A stretch of 13,050 nucleotides of DNA from Anaerolinea sp. (GTDB lineage: Bacteria; Chloroflexota; Anaerolineae; JAAEKA01): NCBI GenBank assembly GCA_014879765.1, contig JACSRL010000599.1, forward strand, positions 1 through 13,050, in the 5' to 3' direction. Shown piece after piece: positions 1 through 9,065 of the stretch. How positions within the stretch are numbered: the stretch's first letter is position 1; every line of letters starts with the position of its first letter. A program made the position numbers and the translations under genes. The notes under the pieces are model-generated. The model did no database searches. It had not been told where the DNA came from and saw only the letters and a list, made by a program, of their open reading frames with translations.

Positions 1-59
1 GGCTGAGCAGTGACGGTTTTTGTAAGGCTCGACTCCGAGTTGATCGAAGACCCCCTGAC

Positions 60-1511
60 ATGATGACCGAAACTCCGCTTGCCCCCAAGCCGCAGCCTGC
101 GCCCTGGTATCGCCAGCGCGGCCTGCATCTGGTGGTGGCCACGCTGGTCTTTCTTTCGCCGCTGCTGGCCTTGCCCATTGTCTGGTCGCAGGCTCCGGCC
201 AGCCAGCCGCTGGCGCTGCGCGATCAGCCGGTGCTGCGCCTGTATGCGTTGCCCAGCGGCGCGGCCACCCTGCTCTACGCCCAGACCGCGGGCAACCTGT
301 GGCGCAGCGTGGACGACGGCGTGACCTGGACGCGCGCCGACCTGGGGCTGCCCGCGGCCCGGCCCGGCGCCAGTGCGCTGTTGGACTGGACCGTCGGCGC
401 GGCGGATCCCTGGACGGTGGCAGCGCTGGTGCGCCGCGGGTCAGAGGTCGTGCTGCTGCGCAGCCAGGACGGGGGCGACAGTTGGACCGCCGGCGGCCAC
501 TGGGAGGGGACGGATCCCGCCGCGGCCAGCCGGCCGCGGGCCTATGCCCTGGCGCTGACGGCCGACGGCCAGCAGCTCTATCTGGTCGATGGCCCCACGC
601 TTTGGCTCAGCGAGCCGGGCGGGCGCACCTGGCGCAGCCTGGGCGCACTGCCGGAGCATGCGGCCGCCAGCCAGCGCCTGCTGGCGGTGGACGGCGAGGA
701 TCCGGCCCTGCTCTACACCTCCACCGGCAGCGGCCTGTGGCGCAGCCAGGATCAGGGGCTGAGCTGGCAGCCGGCCGGCGACCTGCCGCCGCTGGCCGAG
801 CTGGGCAGCCTGGCCACGGCCCGTCAGCGGCGCGGGCTGGTTTTCGCCGGCGGCCGCGCGCTGGTCTTTGCCAGCGCCGATGGCGGCGAACACTGGCGCG
901 CGGCTGAGCTGCCGGGCGGAACGGGCATGGTGGCCAGTCTGCTGGTGGACCCGCGCGTGGGCGAAACCCTCTTTGCTCTGGATGGCCGCGGCCAGATCTT
1001 CCGCTCCGACGACGCGGGGCAGCGCTGGCAGGCCGTGGGCGACGCCGGGGAGCAGGCGCTGAACGCGCTGGCGCTCAACCCGGTGCGGCGCGATCGGCTG
1101 TACAGCGCGGGCAGCGACGGCATCTGGTCGCAGCCGGTGGTGCTGCTGGCCCCCACGCCGACCGCCACGGCGACAGCCACGCCGACCGCGACTGCCAGCC
1201 CCACCGCCACCGCCACGCCCACGGCGACGGCGACGGCCTCGCCCACGCCCAGCGCCACGCCGACGTCCACGTCCACCGCCACTCCCACGCCGACGGCCAC
1301 ACCTGCCGCCACCGCCAGGACGCCCACGCGCACCGCCACGGCGACGCGACCGGCCGCGGCCACCATCTCCCCCACCGCGCCGACTGTCGAGCCGGGGACG
1401 CCGCCGGTCAACACGCCGGCGGCCGGCGGCGAGGGCCCGACGCCGACCAGCGCGCCGCCGCCTGAGCCTACAGGTGCGCCAACCCTGCCGCCCACGCCGC
1501 CGCCGCGATGA
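60..1511 (+). CDS. Membrane-anchored Asp-box (BNR/sortilin-like) beta-propeller protein with Thr/Pro-rich tail
   Basis: Predicted envelope protein of 483 aa. A hydrophobic segment at about residues 24-43 acts as signal anchor or uncleaved signal peptide. Six Asp-box motifs (S-x-D-x-G-x-x-W type) follow, centred on S83-W90, S135-W142, S184-W191, S229-W236, S272-W279 and S316-W323. The third is degenerate (SEPGGRTW). This spacing is typical of Ycf48/sortilin/BNR beta-propellers. From about residue 363 the protein becomes a low-complexity Thr/Pro/Ala linker, a style common in secreted Chloroflexota proteins. There is no catalytic signature, so a sialidase function is not supported; a binding or sensing role is possible. 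ATG codons lie at 60 and 63 with no clear Shine-Dalgarno. The frame stays open upstream to the window edge, so the start is uncertain. The stop overlaps the next gene's ATG (ATGA at 1508-1511), suggesting translational coupling with the kinase. Confidence 0.85.
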   Translation: MMTETPLAPKPQPAPWYRQRGLHLVVATLVFLSPLLALPIVWSQAPASQPLALRDQPVLRLYALPSGAATLLYAQTAGNLWRSVDDGVTWTRADLGLPAARPGASALLDWTVGAADPWTVAALVRRGSEVVLLRSQDGGDSWTAGGHWEGTDPAAASRPRAYALALTADGQQLYLVDGPTLWLSEPGGRTWRSLGALPEHAAASQRLLAVDGEDPALLYTSTGSGLWRSQDQGLSWQPAGDLPPLAELGSLATARQRRGLVFAGGRALVFASADGGEHWRAAELPGGTGMVASLLVDPRVGETLFALDGRGQIFRSDDAGQRWQAVGDAGEQALNALALNPVRRDRLYSAGSDGIWSQPVVLLAPTPTATATATPTATASPTATATPTATATASPTPSATPTSTSTATPTPTATPAATARTPTRTATATRPAAATISPTAPTVEPGTPPVNTPAAGGEGPTPTSAPPPEPTGAPTLPPTPPPR

Positions 1512-3742
1512 AGAGCAACTTCGCCCGGCTGCGCTTCAATGAGCTGCGCTACAGCATTCCCGTCAAATGGCTTTTGCTGGCCATCGGCGTCTGGCAGGTC
1601 ACCCAGGGAATGCCGCAGCCCGCGCCCGCGCTGGTGGGGCTGTACGGCCTGCTGACCGTCGCCACCACCCTCTACTTTGCCCTGGTTCGCGCCGACCGTG
1701 TGCAGTCCACGCTGCCCTACTGGCTTTCGCAGATCGTCGATGTGCTCTACATCACGGCGCTGATCGCGCTGGGGGAGGGGGTGGCCAGCCCGCTCTACCT
1801 GTTCTATCCCATCCTGGCGCTCAAATCGCTGGTCTATGGCCCTGACGCGCGCTGGCTGGTGTGGCTGCCCTTCATCTACGGGCCGCTGTACGCCGGGGCG
1901 CTGGCGCTGGCCTATGGCGGCCTGGGCTTTTTGGCCGATTCCCTCTTTTTGGCCCGCTACCTGCTGTTGTTGCTGTTGATCTTCGGCATCGCCGGCGCCA
2001 GTCTGGTGATGGCCGGGCGGCTGAGCGAGGTGGACCGGCTGCGGGTGGCGCTGGCCGGGCGCAGCGAGGACCTGGCCGCGCAGGCGCGAGCCATGCAGCG
2101 CACCGCTACCGACCTGGGGGATCGCGTGCTGGAGCTGCGCGCCCTGCAAGAGGTGGCCAAGGCGCTGTCGGCCACCCTCTATCTCAACGACACCCTGCAC
2201 ACCATCGCCGACCGCCTCAGCCGGCTGGTGGAGTCGCCCTACTGCGCGGTGGCGCTGCTGGACGGCGAGCGCCAGGCGCTGGGCACGCTGATCGCGCCGC
2301 AGGGCGCGGCCGCGCCGCTGGCGCGGCCAGCGTTGCTGGATCAGCCGGCCGGCCTGCACGAGGCGCTCTACGCGGGTCGCAGCCAACTGTTGACGCCTGA
2401 GTCGGGGGCCAATGGCCAGGCCGGGGTGCTGGCGCTGACGCAGGTCTGGCCGGTGGCCGGCCTGGAGGTGACGCCGATGATGGTGCGCGGCCAGCCCATC
2501 GGCGCGCTGCTGGTGGGGGTGGGCGGCGAGCAGGGCAGCGCGCTCCAGCGCGGCCTGGCCGAAAGCTTCGCCTATTTCGCGGCCACCGCGGTGGAGAATG
2601 CCCGGCTCTACGGCGACGCGGCCGACAAGCGGCGGGAGCTGGAGGCGGTGCTGGCCGGCATCGGCGACGGCGTGCTGGTGGCCGACGCCGAGGGGCGGCT
2701 TGTGCTGATGAACCCGGTGGCGGCGCGCATCTGTGCGCTGGAGGCGCCGCTGGTCGGCGCGCTGCTGCGCGGCCTGACGCCGGCCGACGAGTTGGTCGAT
2801 CTGTTGGAGGAAACCACCGCGGCCGGCCGCGTGTTGATCCGCGAGCTGCCCCTGGCCGCGGCCGGGGCGGCCAGCGATGGCCAGCCGCGCACCTTTCAGG
2901 CGCTGGCCGCGCCCCTCTTCCGCGCCACGGAGACTGGCGAGCAGATCGGCGGCGTGGTGGTGGTGCTGCGCGATATCACCGCCCAGAAGGAGCTGGAGCG
3001 GATGAAATCCAACTTCCTCTCGGTGGTCTCCCACGAGCTGAAGACCCCGCTGCACTCCATCAAAGGCTTCGTGGACATCATCCTGATGGGCAAGACCGGC
3101 CCGGTCACTGACCTGCAGCGCGACTTTCTGGGCACCGTCCAGGAGCAGACCGGCCACTTGCAGCGGCTGATCGAGGATCTGCTGGAGTTCAGCCGGCTGG
3201 AATCGGGGCAGGTGCGGCTGCGGCCGGTGCTGCTGCCGCCGGGGGAGCTGTTGGGCAGCGTGGTGGACAAGCTGGCGCCGCTGGCGCAGAAGAAAACTCT
3301 GGCGCTGGCCTGCGATTCGTGTCATGACCTGCCGGAGATCGAGGCGGACCCCATGCGCCTGGAGCAGGTGCTGACCAACCTGGTGGAGAACGCGATCAAG
3401 TTCACGCCGGAGGGCGGCCGCGTGCAGGTCCGCGGCTGGGATCGGGGCGCGACGGTGGAGATTGCCGTGATCGACAGCGGCATCGGCGTGCCGGCCGAGG
3501 AGCGGGAGCGCATCTTCGACCGTTTCTATCAGGTGGACAGCAGCGCGCGGCGGCGCTACAAGGGCACCGGGCTGGGATTGACCATCTGCAAGCATATCGT
3601 CACGCAGCACGGCGGCCGCATCTGGGTGGAGGATGCCGAGGGCGGCGGCAGCGCGTTTCATCTGGTGCTCCCGGCCCGCTTCCCCTCGGAGGCTGCCAGC
3701 GGGGAGGCTGCGCTGGACTTCGGCGTGTTGGCTGCGTACTGA
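1508..3742 (+). CDS. Membrane sensor histidine kinase (6-7 TM, GAF, PAS, HisKA, HATPase_c)
   Basis: 744-aa sensor kinase. Residues about 15-172 carry six or seven hydrophobic segments. A charged, probably coiled-coil linker (about 172-212) leads to a GAF domain (about 213-370) and a PAS domain (about 375-497, ending VVLRDITAQKELE). The HisKA dimerisation domain has H-box SVVSHELKTPLHS with phospho-acceptor H509. The ATPase domain shows the N-box (LVENAIKF, N628), G1 box DSGIGVP (D656), F-box FDRFYQ and G2 box GTGLGL (686-691). All catalytic motifs are intact, so it should autophosphorylate. No receiver domain and no response-regulator gene lie in the window, so its partner is unknown. It overlaps the upstream Asp-box gene by 4 bp, which suggests that the propeller protein is an accessory of this sensor or simply co-expressed. 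The signal is not deducible from sequence. Confidence 0.95.
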   Translation: MKSNFARLRFNELRYSIPVKWLLLAIGVWQVTQGMPQPAPALVGLYGLLTVATTLYFALVRADRVQSTLPYWLSQIVDVLYITALIALGEGVASPLYLFYPILALKSLVYGPDARWLVWLPFIYGPLYAGALALAYGGLGFLADSLFLARYLLLLLLIFGIAGASLVMAGRLSEVDRLRVALAGRSEDLAAQARAMQRTATDLGDRVLELRALQEVAKALSATLYLNDTLHTIADRLSRLVESPYCAVALLDGERQALGTLIAPQGAAAPLARPALLDQPAGLHEALYAGRSQLLTPESGANGQAGVLALTQVWPVAGLEVTPMMVRGQPIGALLVGVGGEQGSALQRGLAESFAYFAATAVENARLYGDAADKRRELEAVLAGIGDGVLVADAEGRLVLMNPVAARICALEAPLVGALLRGLTPADELVDLLEETTAAGRVLIRELPLAAAGAASDGQPRTFQALAAPLFRATETGEQIGGVVVVLRDITAQKELERMKSNFLSVVSHELKTPLHSIKGFVDIILMGKTGPVTDLQRDFLGTVQEQTGHLQRLIEDLLEFSRLESGQVRLRPVLLPPGELLGSVVDKLAPLAQKKTLALACDSCHDLPEIEADPMRLEQVLTNLVENAIKFTPEGGRVQVRGWDRGATVEIAVIDSGIGVPAEERERIFDRFYQVDSSARRRYKGTGLGLTICKHIVTQHGGRIWVEDAEGGGSAFHLVLPARFPSEAASGEAALDFGVLAAY

Positions 3743-3765
3743 ACGCCAGAAAGCCCGCTCGATAT

Positions 3766-3794
3766 TTGGCAGCCCGGAAAGGCTGTGCTAGAAT
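3766..3794 (+). promoter_or_regulatory. Sigma70-type promoter of a non-coding transcript
   Basis: TTGGCA at 3766-3771 and TAGAAT at 3789-3794 are separated by exactly 17 bp, one mismatch each from consensus. Transcription would begin near 3801. No convincing protein gene follows; a closing stem and an intrinsic terminator do, so this looks like the promoter of a small RNA. Confidence 0.65.
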
Positions 3795-3800
3795 AGCCCC

Positions 3801-3975
3801 TGAAGGTGTCGGCGAGGTTTGGCTTGTTTCTCCCAGGGCAAGACACAAGATACCCCCTCACCTCCGTGGCCAGGTGCGTTCCCCCCCGCCCGCGCATTGG
3901 TGGCCTTGGTTTTCTTTGAACGTCGCACCTTCATGTACCTACAGACCCGGCGCATTGCGCCGGGTCTGTCTTTTT
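3801..3975 (+). ncRNA. Candidate structured small RNA of about 175 nt, unidentified
   Basis: The segment runs from just downstream of the 3766-3794 promoter to an intrinsic terminator. Its ends pair: TGAAGGTG (3801-3808) with CACCTTCA (3926-3933). This is continued by CGGCG (3810-3814) with CGTCG (3921-3925), using one G.U pair and a bulged T3809, so 13 pairs close the molecule. Inside, AAGATACC (3847-3854) can pair with GGTTTTCTT with one mismatch and one bulge, GGCCA with TGGCC, and GGTGCG with CGCATT, giving a rod with a large asymmetric 5' bubble (about 3815-3846). A bubbled rod of this size resembles 6S RNA in outline, but I see no decisive 6S signature. The SRP RNA core motif and tmRNA features are absent. 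The pairings were found by eye. Confidence 0.5.
3942..3975 (+). terminator. Intrinsic terminator of the candidate small RNA
   Basis: A perfect 12-bp stem, CAGACCCGGCGC (3942-3953) with GCGCCGGGTCTG (3957-3968), has a 3-nt ATT loop and is followed by TCTTTTT (3969-3975). It lies 200 bp downstream of the histidine kinase stop and directly after the candidate small RNA. It would also end any read-through from the kinase operon. Confidence 0.85.
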
Positions 3976-4018
3976 GCCGAGCACGCTTTCTCGCGCGCCT
4001 CCCCCTGCGCCTCCCCCC

Positions 4019-4240
4019 GCTCGGGCCGGTCTCCGACCGTGCCCGCACCCGCTTTCCACGCGCTCAGGCCGGTCTCCGACCGTGCCCGCTCCTGCTTACC
4101 GCGCGCTCAGGCCGGTCTCCGACCGTGCCCGCTCCCCGCTTTCCGCACGCTCGGGCCGGTCTCCGACCGTGCCCGTCCATACCAGGCACGGTCGGAGACC
4201 GGCCCGAGCGACAAAGGCACGGTCGGAGACCGGCCTGAGC
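4019..4240. repeat. Cluster of six 25-bp hairpin repeats, four direct and two inverted
   Basis: A 25-bp unit (GCTCRGGCCGGTCTCC followed by GACCGTGCC) occurs on the plus strand at 4019-4043, 4062-4086, 4105-4129 and 4149-4173. It occurs inverted at 4185-4209 and 4216-4240. The only difference between units is G/A at position 6. The direct copies are 43-44 bp apart and their 18-19 bp spacers also resemble each other, so it is a tandem array. Each unit is itself a small hairpin (CGGTC-TCC-GACCG). Units 4 and 5 form a perfect 25-bp inverted repeat around an 11-bp loop (4174-4184). The array lies between two convergent transcription units, where it could act as a structural barrier or bidirectional terminator; there is no U-tract. 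Confidence 0.9.
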
Positions 4241-4259
4241 GACAAACACGTCGACCAGC

Positions 4260-5387
4260 CTACGCCAGCCCTGTCTCCACCACGTGTAGCACGCCGGGCA
4301 CACGGCCGATGCGCTCCAGCCGGGGCGCGTCCACGTAGTCGCTGCCGGTGTAGACCACGAAGCCCAGCAGGCCGATGTAGACCGCGGCCGTGGCCAGCTC
4401 GATCATGGGCAGGCGCGCGGCGGGGATGCGCTTCAGCAGGGCGATGCCGGCCAGAATCTGCCCGGCCAGCCTGGTGCGGCCGGTGAAGCTGCCGGGCAGC
4501 GCCTCCACACTGGCCTGGGTGGCGCCCAAAGTCTCGTCCGGCTTTTGGCTGGCGCCCACCAGCTCGGCCACCTGATCGCGCACCAGGTCAGTTTGCAGCG
4601 CCGCGCCGATGAACTGGCTCATGCCGCCGCCCTCCTGAAGCTGCTCGATCCAGGCCGCGGCCTGCTGGCGCAGGGCGCTGGCAGCGTCCTGGCCCAGCGC
4701 GGCCAGCAGGCTGTCGTAGGCTTGCAGGAGGAAGGTGACGGCTTTCGAGGCCAGCCGGGAGGCCTGCTCGCCCAGTTTGGTCACCAACTCGGCCAGCTCG
4801 CCGCTGATCAGCCGGGCCGCCTGCTTGAGCAGGGCTGTGTCCAGCCCCAGCAGGCCGGCCACGGTGTCCTGGCCGAAGTCGCCCACGCCGCTCAGCACCT
4901 GGTCGATGGCGTCGTTGGCGGCGGCGATCAGCTCGTCGCGGCTGGCCTTGGGCGCGCGGCCGCGGGTCAGCGCCGGCTCGGCCGCCACGTCGCCGCCGGC
5001 CAGCTCCAGCGGCGTCTCCAGCAGCGCCAGCAGATCATCGAAGCCGGCCGGCTCAGGCTTGAAGGCGGTCGAGCGGGTTTCAGCCTCTTCTTCCCCAGCT
5101 TCGGCCGCCAGCAGCCCCTCGGCCACGCGCAGGGAGGCCGCGGCCTGGGCCAGCAGGCTCTGTTCCGCGCCCAGGCGCACGTTGGGGTCGTCGTCGGCGA
5201 GAAAGGCTGTGGTCTGGTCGAGCAGATTGGCGGAGCGTTCCGCCAGGCTATCGGCGCGCCCGGCCAATGTGTCGGCCGGCAGCGCGGCCGGTTTGGCCGA
5301 GCGGCTTTCGGCCGGCTGCGGGGCAAAAAGGCTGCGCAGTTCATCGGCATAGGCAGTTACGGTCGCTTGATAGTTGTTGGTGGTCAT
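4260..5387 (-). CDS. Hypothetical alpha-helical protein with one C-terminal membrane segment
   Basis: 375-aa protein that I do not recognise. It is rich in Ala, Leu, Gln and Glu and appears almost wholly helical. The N-terminal third (about 1-115) is amphipathic. An acidic, probably disordered linker follows (around AEAGEEEAETR). The middle has several Leu/Ala heptad-like stretches (around 175-265). A single hydrophobic segment (IELATAAVYIGLLGFVVY) lies about 30 residues from the C-terminus. That layout suggests a tail-anchored or membrane-attached helical protein. The start is well supported: AGGAGA lies 7 nt upstream of ATG (minus strand, 5400-5395), and a plausible promoter sits at 5503-5476. 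It is transcribed alone, divergently from the tRNA genes. No catalytic motif is visible and no function is proposed. Confidence 0.8.
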   Translation of the reverse strand: MTTNNYQATVTAYADELRSLFAPQPAESRSAKPAALPADTLAGRADSLAERSANLLDQTTAFLADDDPNVRLGAEQSLLAQAAASLRVAEGLLAAEAGEEEAETRSTAFKPEPAGFDDLLALLETPLELAGGDVAAEPALTRGRAPKASRDELIAAANDAIDQVLSGVGDFGQDTVAGLLGLDTALLKQAARLISGELAELVTKLGEQASRLASKAVTFLLQAYDSLLAALGQDAASALRQQAAAWIEQLQEGGGMSQFIGAALQTDLVRDQVAELVGASQKPDETLGATQASVEALPGSFTGRTRLAGQILAGIALLKRIPAARLPMIELATAAVYIGLLGFVVYTGSDYVDAPRLERIGRVPGVLHVVETGLA

Positions 5388-5475
5388 GGTGCGTTCTCCT
5401 GGCGGATGACAAAGGGATGATGATCGGCGTGCGATTCTATTCAGGTTAAACGGAAGCGGCGGTCACTTTGCGAGA

Positions 5476-5503
5476 AGTATAATGCGCGGGGGCGATTTGA
5501 CAA
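5476..5503 (-). promoter_or_regulatory. Promoter for the hypothetical membrane protein, overlapping the tRNA promoter
   Basis: Read on the minus strand, TTGTCA (5503-5498) and TATACT (5481-5476) are 16 bp apart. The start would lie near 5469, giving a leader of about 80 nt. Its -35 box overlaps the -35 box of the tRNA promoter on the opposite strand (5497-5502). Confidence 0.6.
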
Positions 5504-5525
5504 ACCCCCGCCTGACCGGTATAAT
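5497..5525 (+). promoter_or_regulatory. Perfect-consensus sigma70 promoter of the tRNA-Ala pair
   Basis: TTGACA (5497-5502) and TATAAT (5520-5525) are separated by 17 bp, an exact match to the housekeeping consensus. The first tRNA starts 13 bp after the -10 box. Strength of this kind is usual for stable RNA genes. Confidence 0.9.
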
Positions 5526-5538
5526 GCCTCTCGTGTGC

Positions 5539-5611
<73 letters not shown>

Positions 5612-5648
5612 CCTCGCCGCCCACACAGCGCATTAACAAAACCTTTCC

Positions 5649-5721
5649 GGGGCTGTAGCTCAGCTGGGAGAGCACCACAATGGCATTGTGGGGGTCAAGG
5701 GTTCAAGTCCCTTCAGCTCCA
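5649..5721 (+). tRNA. tRNA-Ala (anticodon GGC)
   Basis: 73-nt cloverleaf 37 bp after the first tRNA. The acceptor is identical, again with G3.U70. The anticodon stem CCACA/TGTGG has loop ATGGCAT, anticodon GGC, reading GCC and GCU. The T loop is TTCAAGT. The discriminator is A, followed by CCT, so CCA is not encoded. Outside the anticodon arm, variable region and a few loop bases it matches the preceding gene, which suggests tandem duplication followed by anticodon divergence. Confidence 0.95.
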
Positions 5722-5730
5722 CCTGGATCG

Positions 5731-5764
5731 AGAGATGGCAACTTTCAAGAAAGTTGCCATCTCT
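5731..5764. repeat. Perfect 16-bp inverted repeat downstream of the tRNA pair
   Basis: AGAGATGGCAACTTTC (5731-5746) is exactly complementary to GAAAGTTGCCATCTCT (5749-5764) with only two bases between. As RNA it would form a long hairpin with a slightly opened loop. No run of U follows, so it may act as a processing or weak termination site between the tRNAs and the leuS leader, or be a dispersed repeat. Confidence 0.8.
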
Positions 5765-5776
5765 GCGCGTTTAGGC

Positions 5777-5805
5777 TTGACAACCCTGCCTACTTCGCCT
5801 ATACT
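5777..5805 (+). promoter_or_regulatory. Sigma70 promoter of the leuS T-box transcript
   Basis: TTGACA (5777-5782), a 17-bp spacer, then TATACT (5800-5805). The predicted start near 5812 is just upstream of T-box stem I. It gives leuS its own transcript independent of the tRNA unit. Confidence 0.88.
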
Positions 5806-6024
5806 CCCACAGCCAATCCAATAGTCAACGACAGCGAACAGGAGCAGTAGGCCAGCGTTGCAGAGAGCGGGCGGTTGGTGCAAGCCCGCAGGCGTCCCAA
5901 CGCACGCGGCAGGAAAGCTGCCAGGGCCGAACTCGCCTGGGAGTTGCGCCCGTGAACGCCGTCAGGCCTAGCGGACGCCGGCTGACCTCGTTATCGGTCC
6001 CTGAGTGGAGTGAGGCCTTTTCGG

Positions 6025-6075
6025 TCACGTTTCACGTTTCACTGATCCGTCTGAAGCGTGAAACGTGAAACGTGA
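6025..6075. repeat. Heptamer-built palindrome inside the T-box leader
   Basis: TCACGTTTCACGTTTCAC (6025-6042) is perfectly complementary to 6058-6075, an 18-bp stem with a 15-nt loop. Each arm is two CACGTTT heptamers plus a partial one. The element lies in the linker before the antiterminator and is not part of the T-box consensus. It looks like a dispersed repeat tolerated there because it folds on itself. Confidence 0.88.
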
Positions 6076-6110
6076 TGGTCTCCTCAAACAGGGTGGCACC
6101 GCGGAGCATT

Positions 6111-6146
6111 CGCCTTCGTCCCTGACCGGACGAGGGCGTTTTTTTT
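6111..6146 (+). terminator. T-box controlled intrinsic terminator
   Basis: CGCCTTCGTCC (6111-6121) pairs with GGACGAGGGCG (6128-6138), 11 bp with one G.U and a 6-nt loop, followed by eight T (6139-6146). The 5' arm overlaps the antiterminator partner CCCT, so the two structures exclude each other, as in typical T-box leaders. Confidence 0.93.
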
Positions 6147-6156
6147 ATGAGAAGTC

Positions 6157-6190
6157 AGAAACCGGGTTTTTTCGGAAAAACCCGGTTTCT
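6157..6190. repeat. Perfect 15-bp hairpin between T-box terminator and leuS
   Basis: AGAAACCGGGTTTTT (6157-6171) pairs exactly with 6176-6190 around a TCGG tetraloop. It follows the attenuator by only 10 nt, so it lies in the leuS mRNA leader. GAAACCGGGTTT-type palindromes look like dispersed intergenic repeats; that is recollection and cannot be confirmed from one window. Confidence 0.85.
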
Positions 6191-6192
6191 AA

Positions 6193-6228
6193 GCCAGGGC
6201 AGCCAGGGCAGCCAGGGCAGCCAGGAGA
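6193..6228 (+). repeat. Four tandem 9-bp units running into the leuS ribosome binding site
   Basis: GCCAGGGCA occurs three times (6193-6201, 6202-6210, 6211-6219). A fourth, altered copy GCCAGGAGA (6220-6228) supplies the AGGAG Shine-Dalgarno located 7 nt before the leuS ATG. Confidence 0.85.
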
Positions 6229-6234
6229 GCAATC

Positions 6235-9057
<2,823 letters not shown>

Positions 9058-9065
9058 AACTTCGC

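Larger units (their letters stand above)
5825..6146 (+). promoter_or_regulatory. T-box leader (tRNA-Leu sensing attenuator) of leuS
   Basis: A classical T-box riboswitch. In stem I, CAGG (5839-5842) pairs with CCTG (5936-5939) and GGCC (5850-5853) with GGCC (5925-5928). They enclose the specifier loop, with AGTA on one side and GAACTCG (5929-5935) on the other. The specifier is CTC (5932-5934), a leucine codon, matching the downstream gene. The apical conserved segment AGAGAGC...GGTG lies around 5862-5880. The T-box proper, AGGGTGGCACCGCG, is at 6090-6103; its AGGG can pair with CCCT (6120-6123) to form the antiterminator. The competing terminator is at 6111-6146. Uncharged tRNA-Leu should stabilise the antiterminator and switch leuS on. 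Between stem I/III and the T-box sits a repeat-derived palindrome (6025-6075). Confidence 0.93.

Noticed and set aside
60..1511. Sialidase or glycosidase call from the Asp-box repeats
   Set aside because: Asp-boxes alone are structural; the Arg triad and FRIP motif of sialidases are not seen.
824..3661. 945-aa open frame on the minus strand opposite the Asp-box and kinase genes
   Set aside because: It is antisense to two well-supported genes; its composition (runs of Gln/His/Arg and Val/Ala/Gly repeats from the Thr-Pro tail) is what high-GC antisense frames give, and it has no domain motif.
4019..4240. Regularly spaced repeats resembling a CRISPR array
   Set aside because: The 18-19 bp spacers are too short and resemble one another, two units are inverted, and no cas gene is present. 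It is a tandem/inverted hairpin repeat cluster.
3766..4486. Several overlapping short open frames across the kinase-downstream gap
   Set aside because: They arise by translating the hairpin repeats (recurring RSPTVP and VGDRPE strings), lack ribosome binding sites and cross the terminator at 3942-3975.
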